Below the pieces are notes generated by a model that worked only from the letters and a program-made list of their open reading frames with translations, was not told the DNA's origin and did no database searches. A DNA stretch of 8,359 nt from UBA2329 sp964577215 (GTDB lineage Bacteria; Bacteroidota; Bacteroidia; Chitinophagales; Saprospiraceae). The stretch is taken from assembly GCA_964577215.1 (NCBI GenBank), contig CAZNYK010000153.1, positions 1-8,359 of the forward strand. Direction: 5' to 3'. Position numbers and translations under genes: made by a program. Shown piece by piece: positions 1-6,987 of the stretch. Position 1 is the first letter of the stretch. The number at the start of each line of letters is the position of its first letter.

Positions 1-35
1 GGTTTTTGTGCAGCGAGCAATTTCTTCCCTGCCAT

Positions 36-69
36 TTTGTCACTCCACTGCGAAAAATAATTATCTTTG
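36..69 (+). promoter_or_regulatory. Bacteroidota-type promoter for the miaB operon
   Basis: TTTG at 36-39 and TATCTTTG at 62-69 match the Bacteroidota primary sigma-factor elements (-33 TTTG or TTG, and -7 TAnnTTTG). The 22-base spacing is at the upper end of the range reported for the phylum. The -7 box ends 57 bases before the miaB start, which leaves a leader of roughly 50 bases. The match is by eye. The perfect -7 box is the strong part and the -33 part is weaker. Confidence 0.55.
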
Positions 70-126
70 CGCGCTTAATGAACTTTAGCAGGCCCACGCG
101 GCTTATTGCATACAAAAACGCGGTAA

Positions 127-1566
127 ATGCTGTACGACGATAACCCGACCTTGGTCGGCGTTCCCAAAGTGATAGACGAAGAGCGGCAGGGCGAGGCGCT
201 GTATTGGGAAGATACGGTGGCCGCAGGCAAACCGGGCAAGCGCTTTTACATAGAGAGCTACGGCTGCCAGATGAATTTCAGCGACAGCGAGATCGTAGCT
301 TCCGTACTTGCTGAAGACGGCTATTCCCCAACGCGCATACTGGAAGAATCCGACCTGATCCTCATCAACACTTGTTCCATTCGCGAAAAAGCGGAAGAGA
401 CGGTGCGCAAGCGCTTACGCATGTTCGACGCTGTGAAGCGCCAACGGCCCGGCGTACTCGTAGGCGTGTTGGGCTGCATGGCCGAGCGCCTCAAGAAGAA
501 GTTCCTGGAAGAAGAAAAACTGGTGGATATAGTAGTCGGCCCCGATGCTTACCGCGATCTGCCCAAACTCGTTGCCAATGCCGGGGATGGGGAGAAGGGC
601 ATCAACGTATTCCTCTCCCGGGAGGAGACTTACGCCGACATAAGCCCGCTCCGCTTGGACAGCAACGGTGTGAGCGCCTTCATTTCCATTATGCGGGGCT
701 GCGACAACATGTGTTCCTTCTGCGTGGTGCCATTTACCCGTGGCCGCGAGCGCAGCCGCGACGCATTCAGTATTGTGGCAGAAGCCGTACAACTCTATGA
801 GAAGGGTTATCGCGAAGTGACCTTGCTGGGCCAGAACGTAGATTCCTACAAGTGGCAAAACCCGGAAACCGGCAAGGTGGTCAGTTTTGCCGAACTGCTT
901 GAAATGACCGCTTTGGTACATCCCGGCCTGCGGGTACGCTTCACCACCTCGCACCCCAAAGACATGACCGACGAGGTGCTGCGCACCATGGCCCGCCACG
1001 ATAACATTTGCAAGTATATACACCTGCCCGTGCAGTCGGGCAACAGCCGCATCCTCGAACTCATGAACCGCACTTATGACCGCGAGTGGTATCTCGGTCG
1101 TGTAGAGGCCATTGAACGCATCTTGCCGGACTGCGCCATTTCATCTGACATCATCACCGGCTTCTGCACCGAAACGGAGGAAGAACACCACGACACGCTT
1201 ACCATTATGGAGCGGGCCAACTACGCCATGTCGTACATGTTTGCCTACTCCGAACGCCCCGGCACCCCGGCTGCGAAAAAATACCAGGACGATGTGCCGG
1301 AAGAAGTGAAAAAACGCCGCCTGAACGAGGTCATTCGCCTGCAAAATCAGATTTCCCTGCGGCACAACCAGGCCGATGTAGGCAAAACCTTCAAGGTGCT
1401 GATAGAGGGCGACAGCAAGCGCTCCGACCAGGAGTTTAAAGGACGCAACTCTCAAAACAAGGTGCTTGTATTTCCCAAAGCGCCGGGGCTGAAGCCCGGC
1501 GATTATGCACAGGTGCGCGTGACGGGAGCTACGGGGGCTACGCTGCTGGGGGAATTGGCACAATAA
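127..1566 (+). CDS. miaB: tRNA (N6-isopentenyl adenosine(37)-C2)-methylthiotransferase MiaB
   Basis: MiaB is a radical-SAM iron-sulfur enzyme. It adds a 2-methylthio group to i6A37 of tRNAs that read UNN codons, giving ms2i6A, and acts in the cytoplasm. The 479-residue product has the full family layout. The N-terminal methylthiotransferase domain carries three cluster cysteines, C47 (YGCQMN), C83 (NTCSIRE) and C117 (LGCMAE). The radical-SAM motif CxxxCxxC is C192, C196 and C199, followed by the typical VVPFTRGRERSR. A TRAM RNA-binding domain occupies about 416-479. The ATG at 127 directly follows an in-frame TAA (124-126), so no longer start exists. About 38 residues precede the conserved core, which is common in Bacteroidota MiaB. 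It is the first gene of an operon with the sigma-54 activator and lptE. All key residues are present and nothing suggests it is broken. Confidence 0.97.
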   Translation: MLYDDNPTLVGVPKVIDEERQGEALYWEDTVAAGKPGKRFYIESYGCQMNFSDSEIVASVLAEDGYSPTRILEESDLILINTCSIREKAEETVRKRLRMFDAVKRQRPGVLVGVLGCMAERLKKKFLEEEKLVDIVVGPDAYRDLPKLVANAGDGEKGINVFLSREETYADISPLRLDSNGVSAFISIMRGCDNMCSFCVVPFTRGRERSRDAFSIVAEAVQLYEKGYREVTLLGQNVDSYKWQNPETGKVVSFAELLEMTALVHPGLRVRFTTSHPKDMTDEVLRTMARHDNICKYIHLPVQSGNSRILELMNRTYDREWYLGRVEAIERILPDCAISSDIITGFCTETEEEHHDTLTIMERANYAMSYMFAYSERPGTPAAKKYQDDVPEEVKKRRLNEVIRLQNQISLRHNQADVGKTFKVLIEGDSKRSDQEFKGRNSQNKVLVFPKAPGLKPGDYAQVRVTGATGATLLGELAQ

Positions 1567-1578
1567 AAAACAAGAGCT

Positions 1579-2898
1579 TTGTCGGAACTTCAATCCATCA
1601 AACAGCGCTTCGGCATTATCGGGCAATCGCCCCTGCTCGATCGCGCCCTCAGTACGGCCATCCGGGTATCGCCTACCGATCTCACGGTGCTCATCAGTGG
1701 AGAAAGCGGCGTAGGCAAAGAGGTGTTTTCGCGGGTCATTCATTCGCTCAGCTCCCGAAAGCACAATAAATTCATAGCCATCAACTGCGGAGCCATCCCG
1801 GAGGGCACCATCAACTCCGAGCTTTTCGGTCACGAAAAAGGAGCATTCACCGGCGCCACCAACGAACGAAAAGGTTACTTCGAAGCCTATGACGGAGGCA
1901 CCATTTTTTTGGATGAGATTGGCGAAATGCCTTTGGATACCCAATCTTTTCTTTTGCGCGTGCTGGAGAACGGGGAATTCATTCGCGTCGGTTCATCCAC
2001 TACGCTCAAAACGGACGTGCGCATCATTGCCGCCACCAACGTACCCTTGGAGGAGCGCATCAAAAAAGGAAAGTTCCGCGAGGACTTGTTTTACAGGCTC
2101 AATACGGTGCCCATAAAGATACCGGCGCTGAGGGAACGGCGTGAAGACATTTACCTGCTTTTCAGGAAATTTGTCCTCGATTTCAGTGAGAAATACCGCA
2201 TCCAGCCCCTCCAGTTGGATGAAAAGGCCCGGATATTGCTCGAAAATTATAGTTGGCCGGGCAATATCAGGGAACTGAAAAATATCGCTGAACAGGTATC
2301 CGTGCTTTCCGAGGAGCGACTGCTCGACGCAGAAGGCCTGTTGCGCGTAGCGCCCATGCTGCTAAACCGCAATCTACCCATGATCCCCGACAAAAACGGC
2401 GGGGATGGCGCTACTATGCAGGAGAGGGAGATACTTTACAAACTTCTCTTCGATATGAAGGGCGACCTCAACGACCTCAAAACGCTTGTCTTTGAACTCA
2501 TAAGAAGCAACGATCTGAACGTACCGGATACCCGGCATCTGCGTGCCTTGCAGGCGCCTGCACTTGTATCCCCCGACCTGGGGGCTGCGCCCAATGGGGA
2601 GCACGGCCCGGCGGCAGATCACCGCGCCCGTCCGGTAGTGTCAGTACACGAAGAGGAGGATGATTTTGAAATACCGGAGGACGAGCCGGTTAAACCCATC
2701 CTGATCGATCCGCGCCGGCAGGATCCTTATGAAAGCATGGAAGTGCTGGAGGAGAACCTTTCCCTGATGGAAAACGAAAAGGAACTCATTCGCAAAGCCC
2801 TGCGCAAGCACGGAGGCCGCCGCAAGGAAGCCGCACAGGACCTCGGCATTTCCGAACGCACGCTTTATCGAAAAATCAAAGAATACGACATGCAATGA
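1579..2898 (+). CDS. Sigma-54 dependent transcriptional activator (AAA+, Fis-type HTH) without N-terminal sensor domain
   Basis: This is an enhancer-binding activator that uses ATP to open promoters held by sigma-54 RNA polymerase. In the 439-residue product the AAA+ domain starts almost at the N-terminus. It shows Walker A GESGVGKE (41-48), the sigma-54 contact loop GAFTGA (88-93), Walker B TIFLDEIGE (108-116), AATN (151-154) and WPGNIRELKN (226-235). A poorly conserved, partly acidic and proline-containing linker (about 245-395) leads to a Fis-type helix-turn-helix (about 397-437). No receiver, GAF or PAS domain is present, so its activity may be set by expression level or by a partner protein. 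The start is TTG. The frame is closed by the miaB stop 12 bases upstream, and the conserved IKQRFGIIG segment begins at residue 7, so no later start fits. Its stop overlaps lptE. The target genes cannot be read from this window. Confidence 0.93.
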   Translation: MSELQSIKQRFGIIGQSPLLDRALSTAIRVSPTDLTVLISGESGVGKEVFSRVIHSLSSRKHNKFIAINCGAIPEGTINSELFGHEKGAFTGATNERKGYFEAYDGGTIFLDEIGEMPLDTQSFLLRVLENGEFIRVGSSTTLKTDVRIIAATNVPLEERIKKGKFREDLFYRLNTVPIKIPALRERREDIYLLFRKFVLDFSEKYRIQPLQLDEKARILLENYSWPGNIRELKNIAEQVSVLSEERLLDAEGLLRVAPMLLNRNLPMIPDKNGGDGATMQEREILYKLLFDMKGDLNDLKTLVFELIRSNDLNVPDTRHLRALQAPALVSPDLGAAPNGEHGPAADHRARPVVSVHEEEDDFEIPEDEPVKPILIDPRRQDPYESMEVLEENLSLMENEKELIRKALRKHGGRRKEAAQDLGISERTLYRKIKEYDMQ

Positions 2899-3410
2899 GG
2901 ACATTCCGCCCGATCCATGCCGTCATGTTTTTTTTAATTGTTTCAGCAGTGCTCGCCCCCGGCTGCTATACGCTCAGTGGCGTGAGCATAGACCCCAATA
3001 TTTACAAATCCTATTATGTGGAGCAGTTTGTCAATAACGCTGACAACGCTCCCCCTACGCTTGCCCAGGAAACATCAGAAGCGCTAAAGGAAAAAATACG
3101 CACGGAGTCTCGCTTGGTACTCAGTAATACGGAACCTGACATAGAGTTCAAGGGCAAGGTAGTAGATTACGCAGTCACCTTTGAAGCGCCCCAGCCGGGA
3201 GAACAGGCCGCCATCAACCGCCTGCGCATCGTCCTCGCTGTAGATTACATCGACCACAAGGAGGAGAAAAAAAGCTGGAAGCAGAATTTCCAGTTCTTTT
3301 TCGACTATCCCACCTCGGTGGACCTTTCTTCGATACAGTCGCAGGCCCATGAGGCCATTCTCAATCAAATCATGGAGGATATTTTTAATAAAACTTTTAC
3401 GGATTGGTGA
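2895..3410 (+). CDS. lptE: LptE-family LPS assembly lipoprotein
   Basis: The likely role is the outer-membrane lipoprotein that plugs the LptD barrel and helps insert lipopolysaccharide into the outer leaflet. The 171-residue product starts with a signal peptide (hydrophobic core about 9-21) and a lipobox LAPGC with the lipidated cysteine at C24. The following CYTLSGVSI and the alternating strand/helix body with a final amphipathic helix fit Bacteroidota LptE. The ATG sits inside ATGA, overlapping the end of the sigma-54 activator gene by four bases, which points to translational coupling. The order miaB - sigma-54 activator - lptE recurs in Bacteroidota and supports the call, since LptE sequences are weakly conserved. 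In many relatives secG follows nearby (known gene order), but here it does not. Confidence 0.85.
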   Translation: MRTFRPIHAVMFFLIVSAVLAPGCYTLSGVSIDPNIYKSYYVEQFVNNADNAPPTLAQETSEALKEKIRTESRLVLSNTEPDIEFKGKVVDYAVTFEAPQPGEQAAINRLRIVLAVDYIDHKEEKKSWKQNFQFFFDYPTSVDLSSIQSQAHEAILNQIMEDIFNKTFTDW

Positions 3411-3520
3411 GGAATGCCAGTTGACGGCCAAAGCACTAACAGAGGGAGGGATATAGAATGATTTTCGAATGAGATTTCATGGATCAAAATTCTTTCTAAT
3501 CAAAATAATATTTTAAAACA
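3411..3520. other. Intergenic gap lptE to SCP2 gene
   Basis: This is a 110-base AT-rich gap, especially over its last 50 bases, which are A/T-rich up to the start of the SCP2 gene. I find no perfect TAnnTTTG box, no convincing hairpin terminator and no Shine-Dalgarno sequence. Whether the SCP2 gene is cotranscribed with lptE is undecided. Confidence 0.4.
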
Positions 3521-3820
3521 ATGGCTTATAGCACAGTTCTCGAAGACATCCAAAGCCGCGCCGTCAACAACGCGCCTATTGGTTCCACCCTCAAACTTGA
3601 CTTTGGCGATGGCCAGGTCATTTATTTAGACGGTTCAGGGGATGCCAACGTCGTATCCGGAGAAGACAAAGACGCCGCCTGCCTGGTACAGGTCAAGCTC
3701 GAAGACATGGAAGACCTGTTGTCCGGCAAACTCAATCCCATGACGGCCTTTATGTTCGGCAAGCTGAAAGTGAAAGGGGATATGGGAGTGGCGATGAAGC
3801 TGCAAAGTTTTCTTGGGTGA
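3521..3820 (+). CDS. SCP2 sterol/lipid-binding domain protein
   Basis: This is a small single-domain protein of the sterol carrier protein 2 family, cytoplasmic because it has no signal peptide or membrane segment. The family binds acyl chains or other hydrophobic ligands in a tunnel, but the ligand here is unknown. Of 99 residues, 20-60 form the strand-rich part (STLKLDFGDGQVIYLDG, then the DAACLVQVKLED region). The C-terminal signature LLSGKLNPMTAFMFGKLKVKG lies at 66-86, followed by a closing helix (MGVAMKLQSFL). Length and motif match stand-alone bacterial SCP2 proteins. The ATG at 3521 follows an A-rich leader typical of Bacteroidota. The stop TGA (3818-3820) lies inside the first unit of a 9-bp repeat, so the last glycine codon is also repeat-derived. 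Confidence 0.9.
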   Translation: MAYSTVLEDIQSRAVNNAPIGSTLKLDFGDGQVIYLDGSGDANVVSGEDKDAACLVQVKLEDMEDLLSGKLNPMTAFMFGKLKVKGDMGVAMKLQSFLG

Positions 3821-3850
3821 ATCGGGTAAATCGGGTGAATCGGGGTAACT
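3815..3850. repeat. 9-bp tandem repeat array, left arm
   Basis: Three consecutive 9-mers, GGGTGAATC (3815-3823), GGGTAAATC (3824-3832) and GGGTGAATC (3833-3841), are followed by the decayed unit GGGGTAACT (3842-3850). The first unit overlaps the stop codon of the SCP2 gene. An array with the same core AATCGG occurs in inverted orientation at 3912-3947. Confidence 0.85.
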
Positions 3851-3890
3851 GGTGTTTCATGGTAGTATCCTGTACTTAGAGCCGGTTTCA

Positions 3891-3907
3891 CCACGCATTT
3901 GTCGTGG
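3891..3907. other. Small hairpin in the spacer between the repeat arms
   Basis: CCACG (3891-3895) and CGTGG (3903-3907) can pair as a five-base stem with a seven-base loop. It lies between the two inverted 9-bp arrays. No T-run follows, so it does not look like an intrinsic terminator. It may be the tip of a larger fold made by the repeat arms, or chance. Confidence 0.35.
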
Positions 3908-3911
3908 CAGG

Positions 3912-3947
3912 CCGATTCCACCGGTTCAGCCGATTCCACCGACAATA
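3912..3947. repeat. 9-bp tandem repeat array, right (inverted) arm
   Basis: The units are CCGATTCCA (3912-3920), CCGGTTCAG (3921-3929), CCGATTCCA (3930-3938) and the degenerate CCGACAATA (3939-3947). Read on the minus strand the core is AATCGG, as in the left arm at 3815-3850. Over a 24-base alignment I count 19 matches between one arm and the reverse complement of the other. The array ends 16 bases before the start of the lipase gene. Confidence 0.8.
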
Positions 3948-3963
3948 CAAATACTAAATTATC

Positions 3964-5274
3964 ATGCATCGCATCCCTACATTCCTCACTTTTCTGGTTT
4001 TCAGCGTAATCACCTCCTTGTCGGCCAATTCCTGCCGTAAAGATGTTGCCAAGCCGGCCTGTGACCCTTCTTACTTGCCGGTGGTTTTCGTCCACGGCTT
4101 CTTAGCCTCCGGCGATACCTATGCCGACCAGGTCATGCGATTTGAAGTGAACCAATATTGCCCGGGCCGGCTTCACGCATTCGACTGGAATACCTTAGCC
4201 GGCGCAGCAGCAGCAGTGCCCCAACTCGATGCGCTCATTGACAGGGTGCTGGCCGCCACCGGCGCGGCAAAAGTCAATCTCGTAGGTCATTCTGCCGGTG
4301 GTGGACTGAGCTACTCCTATCTTTCGGATGCGGCCAGAGCAATAAAAGTGGCGCACTATGCGCACCTCGGCAGTGGCGCCCAAAGCAAAGCCGCCGGCCC
4401 CAACGGAGAAATCCCCACTCTCAATCTCTACTCTGCCGACGACCGCGTGGTGACCGGCGGCGATATTCCCGGCGCTACCAACAAGCTATTCACAGGCCTG
4501 GATCACTACCAGATCGCTACGGCCCCGGAGATTTTTGCCGATATTTTTGAGTTTTTCAACGCAGGCAAGCAAGCCGAAACCACTGAGATCAAGGCGCAGG
4601 AATCCATCGAGCTTGCCGGAAGGGTCGTCACCCTGGGGGAAAACGCGCCCCAGGCCGGCGCCACCATCGAGATTTATGAAGTGAATACTACTGATGGGCG
4701 CCGGCGCAATGCCCAGCCTGATGCTTTGCTGACTGCTGACGCCTCCGGCAACTGGGGCCCCTGGAAGGCCAAGCAAGGCGCCCGGTACGAATTTTTCGTG
4801 CGTACCGCCACGCCCGGCGACCGTCCCATTCACTATTACCGGGAAACATTCAAACGCTCTAATTCTTTAGTTTACCTGCGTACTTTCCCGGGACCAAATT
4901 CCCTGGCAGGCATTCTCTTGGGCGGAATTCCCAAAGACGATAACCAAAGCGCAATAGCTGTATTTAGCGCCTCTCGCGCTGTGATCCATCAACGGGATGC
5001 CTTGAGCGCAGATGGTTATTACCTTTCCAGCGCACAACTCACGCCGGCAGCTAAAACTATTATCGCAATGTTCTTATACGATGGCGGCGACATGCAAACA
5101 AGCGGTTCGATCCACGCCAGTTTTCAACTCCTGCAATCCTTCCTCACCGGGGTGGATTATTTCATCCCAACAGCAACTCTCTCAGGTATTCGCCTGGAGC
5201 TAAACGGCCGGGAACTTTACGTGCCGAACTGGAAGTCGGATACAGAAGGGATAAGCGTTGCGGTGTTTGATTGA
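3964..5274 (+). CDS. Exported lipase-like alpha/beta hydrolase with beta-rich C-terminal half
   Basis: This is probably a secreted or outer-membrane-anchored esterase/lipase acting on acyl esters; the substrate is not known. The 436-residue product opens with a signal peptide (about 1-23) and then C24 in the context SANSC, a poor but possible lipobox. The hydrolase domain (about 36-200) has the oxyanion segment VFVHGF (42-47), the nucleophile elbow GHSAGG with S110, an acid in YSADD (D159 or D160) and H181 in GLDHYQI. Residues about 215-436 are strand-rich. They begin with a carboxypeptidase-regulatory or CBM-like segment (ELAGRVVTL, then ATIEIYEV), and a second beta region follows after about 309. 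A hydrolase joined to C-terminal beta domains resembles the layout of Archaeoglobus fulgidus lipase; this comparison is from memory. Its stop lies eight bases from the convergent DUF5723 gene, with no room for a separate terminator. Confidence 0.85.
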   Translation: MHRIPTFLTFLVFSVITSLSANSCRKDVAKPACDPSYLPVVFVHGFLASGDTYADQVMRFEVNQYCPGRLHAFDWNTLAGAAAAVPQLDALIDRVLAATGAAKVNLVGHSAGGGLSYSYLSDAARAIKVAHYAHLGSGAQSKAAGPNGEIPTLNLYSADDRVVTGGDIPGATNKLFTGLDHYQIATAPEIFADIFEFFNAGKQAETTEIKAQESIELAGRVVTLGENAPQAGATIEIYEVNTTDGRRRNAQPDALLTADASGNWGPWKAKQGARYEFFVRTATPGDRPIHYYRETFKRSNSLVYLRTFPGPNSLAGILLGGIPKDDNQSAIAVFSASRAVIHQRDALSADGYYLSSAQLTPAAKTIIAMFLYDGGDMQTSGSIHASFQLLQSFLTGVDYFIPTATLSGIRLELNGRELYVPNWKSDTEGISVAVFD

Positions 5275-5282
5275 GCACAGCC

Positions 5283-6776
5283 TTAGAATTTATAACATTT
5301 TACGCCGCCGTTGCCTACTTTGGCGCGAGCGGCCCTTTGCCCGCGCAGGCCGCCGCCGTTTCGCGGGTCCCTGTCTTTGGATGATGGAGCCTGTACCCGG
5401 AAAGGCTGTATTTTGAGCGCGAAATAGAAGTCGGCCCCGCCGTGGTTGGCCGTAGAGAAAATACTTCCAAGGCGGTCTGTGCCGAGGGTGAGGAATCCCA
5501 ATCGGCCGGCAAGGCCTACCTGCACGCGGTTGCCGCGATACAGCGATACGGGCAGGGCGAATTCCATCCAGCGCCGTTCTAAGCGGGGGGTGAGCGCAAT
5601 CAAACTCTCTCTCCAAAGAGAGGCTCCTCCCATGGGTATGCCCTGGATCAAAACGGCATTGAGATACAGGCCGCTGCCCAGGTTTCGGTCTGCCTGGAAG
5701 CTCAACGCGGCAGGCAGCCACATACCGAAACGGTCATTGACGAGCGAAGCCCCGGGATTGCCCAGCGTTTGCTCACTGAAAAGTGACAGCATCGATTCAA
5801 ATTCCTGCGGCAGGACGAAATCGTTGTAGTCGTCAAACCCTATGACGGACTCCGCATTTGGACTTACCCTGTGTAATCTGGCGTTTTGATTGAATTGCAG
5901 CCTGCCGATGTCTAAGATGCTGAAACCCAATCGCCATGTGTAGTCGTTTTCTTCGCCGATGATGTACGTGGCGCCGATGTCGATGGCGGCGCCGGCGCCG
6001 TTGGGAGTGACGCGCCAATTATCGGGCCTGAGGTTGGAATTGGTATGGCCGTAATCAAATTGAATGAGGCCGCCGGATAGCGTGTCTCCCGGGATCTTGG
6101 TCAATTGAAAAGCCGTTCGATTTCGCAGGTATATGCCCTCGTATGCTTGTAGAAAGCGCGCGCTTATCCCGATTCCCAGCTTTCCGTTATCTGTAGCGGT
6201 TTGAAATAAATAGTTCAGGCCGAGTTCACCCCAGGCAGCCATGCCCATCTTAAAAGGTGTTACCTCAAACGGCTCAAAAAACGGTTGGCTGAAATACCTG
6301 TAATAGCTGAGTTCATCGACGATGCCCCGGCCGGAAGCGAAAGCCCGGGCGCGGGTGAAAATGCCCAGAGCGTGCTGCTCGCCGATCCTGGCATAAAAGG
6401 ACGGCCCCGTTACAGATACTTCAGCGTTTCCGTAGCGCTTGCGGCCGTTATTGAAAAAATCGACTAGGATGCTGCCCGGTGGGGGAGGATTCTCCTTGTC
6501 GAAATCCGGACCGAAAGCAAAGGTTAGCGTCTTGCGGTTCCTGGCGAGATGTATAAGAGAGGTGTTTTCTAAATAACTGTAGTTGTTATCGAGAAAAAGC
6601 GTACCCTCAAGCAGGTTCACTTCCCAATTGAATGGCGTACTTGTGTGCGCCGAAGGATTAAGCGCCCAGCCGTTGATACCGGCGAAGTTTCCGCTTCGGA
6701 GGCCGAGCTGTGCCTGACCGTTGCTTGCGATCGAAAGGCATAAAAAACACGCGATGAAAACAACGAGGTGCTTCAT
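5283..6776 (-). CDS. DUF5723-like outer-membrane beta-barrel protein
   Basis: The 497-residue product has a signal peptide (hydrophobic core 4-17, likely cut after A22 in NGQA|QLG). A long run of alternating amphipathic strands with many aromatic and glycine residues follows, as in outer-membrane barrels. The early segments GINGWALNPSAH and LFLDNNYSYL fit the Bacteroidota DUF5723 family, distantly similar to PorV/FadL-type barrels. The family's function is not established, so none is assigned. After the last predicted strand (FYFALKIQPF) comes a basic, glycine-rich tail of about 40 residues ending in the sequence VKCYKF. An outer-membrane barrel would normally end at its last strand. The ATG at 6776 directly precedes the signal peptide. 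The gene follows dgk in the same direction after 211 bases and probably has its own promoter. Confidence 0.8.
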   Translation of the reverse strand: MKHLVVFIACFLCLSIASNGQAQLGLRSGNFAGINGWALNPSAHTSTPFNWEVNLLEGTLFLDNNYSYLENTSLIHLARNRKTLTFAFGPDFDKENPPPPGSILVDFFNNGRKRYGNAEVSVTGPSFYARIGEQHALGIFTRARAFASGRGIVDELSYYRYFSQPFFEPFEVTPFKMGMAAWGELGLNYLFQTATDNGKLGIGISARFLQAYEGIYLRNRTAFQLTKIPGDTLSGGLIQFDYGHTNSNLRPDNWRVTPNGAGAAIDIGATYIIGEENDYTWRLGFSILDIGRLQFNQNARLHRVSPNAESVIGFDDYNDFVLPQEFESMLSLFSEQTLGNPGASLVNDRFGMWLPAALSFQADRNLGSGLYLNAVLIQGIPMGGASLWRESLIALTPRLERRWMEFALPVSLYRGNRVQVGLAGRLGFLTLGTDRLGSIFSTANHGGADFYFALKIQPFRVQAPSSKDRDPRNGGGLRGQRAARAKVGNGGVKCYKF

Positions 6777-6927
6777 GAGATAGTTGCTTGCGTTTTTGGG
6801 AGTGTTTACGCTATGGGCAGTGTTTTACACTTTATGGTCTTTGCAAATTACTGCCGGTCAATTATTCACGCGATTCCGGTTGCACCTTCGCTACTGCATA
6901 TAAACTTCGGTGCATATTTTAAGACAA

Positions 6928-6935
6928 CAAAATTA
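6928..6935 (-). promoter_or_regulatory. Candidate -7 promoter box upstream of the DUF5723 gene
   Basis: On the minus strand this reads TAATTTTG, a perfect Bacteroidota -7 element (TAnnTTTG). A TTTG lies upstream (minus strand, 6950-6953), but the 14-base gap is shorter than usual. It would give the DUF5723 gene a leader of about 145 bases. The rest of the 211-base gap between dgk and this gene holds nothing else I can identify. Confidence 0.4.
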
Positions 6936-6987
6936 AGCGATTACTTAGGCAAAAGCAGGTATTGTATGGTTTTATTAGTAAAAGGCG

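Noticed and set aside
91..109. Possible sigma-54 promoter (GGCCCAC followed by TTGC) before miaB
   Set aside because: The GG and GC elements are 15 bases apart instead of the required 10, and a proper TAnnTTTG promoter lies just upstream.
415..1023. Minus-strand open frame of about 200 codons inside miaB
   Set aside because: It is fully antisense to conserved miaB coding sequence and its translation (rich in His, Ala and Gly) resembles no family. Shadow frame.
1141..1944. Long minus-strand open frame across the miaB/activator junction
   Set aside because: It lies opposite two intact, well-recognised genes, has no recognisable domain and no promoter or leader. It is a shadow of their codon use.
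3891..3907. Intrinsic terminator after the SCP2 gene
   Set aside because: The stem has only five pairs and no T-run follows on either strand.
5290..5829. Open frames on both strands inside the 3' half of the DUF5723 gene
   Set aside because: Their products are Arg/Pro-rich and low in complexity, while the DUF5723 frame gives a coherent barrel protein with a signal peptide.
6842..6857. Possible minus-strand sigma-54 promoter (CGGCAG, then TTTGC) before the DUF5723 gene
   Set aside because: GG to GC spacing is 9 instead of 10 bases. Sigma-54 promoters tolerate this poorly, so it is probably chance.
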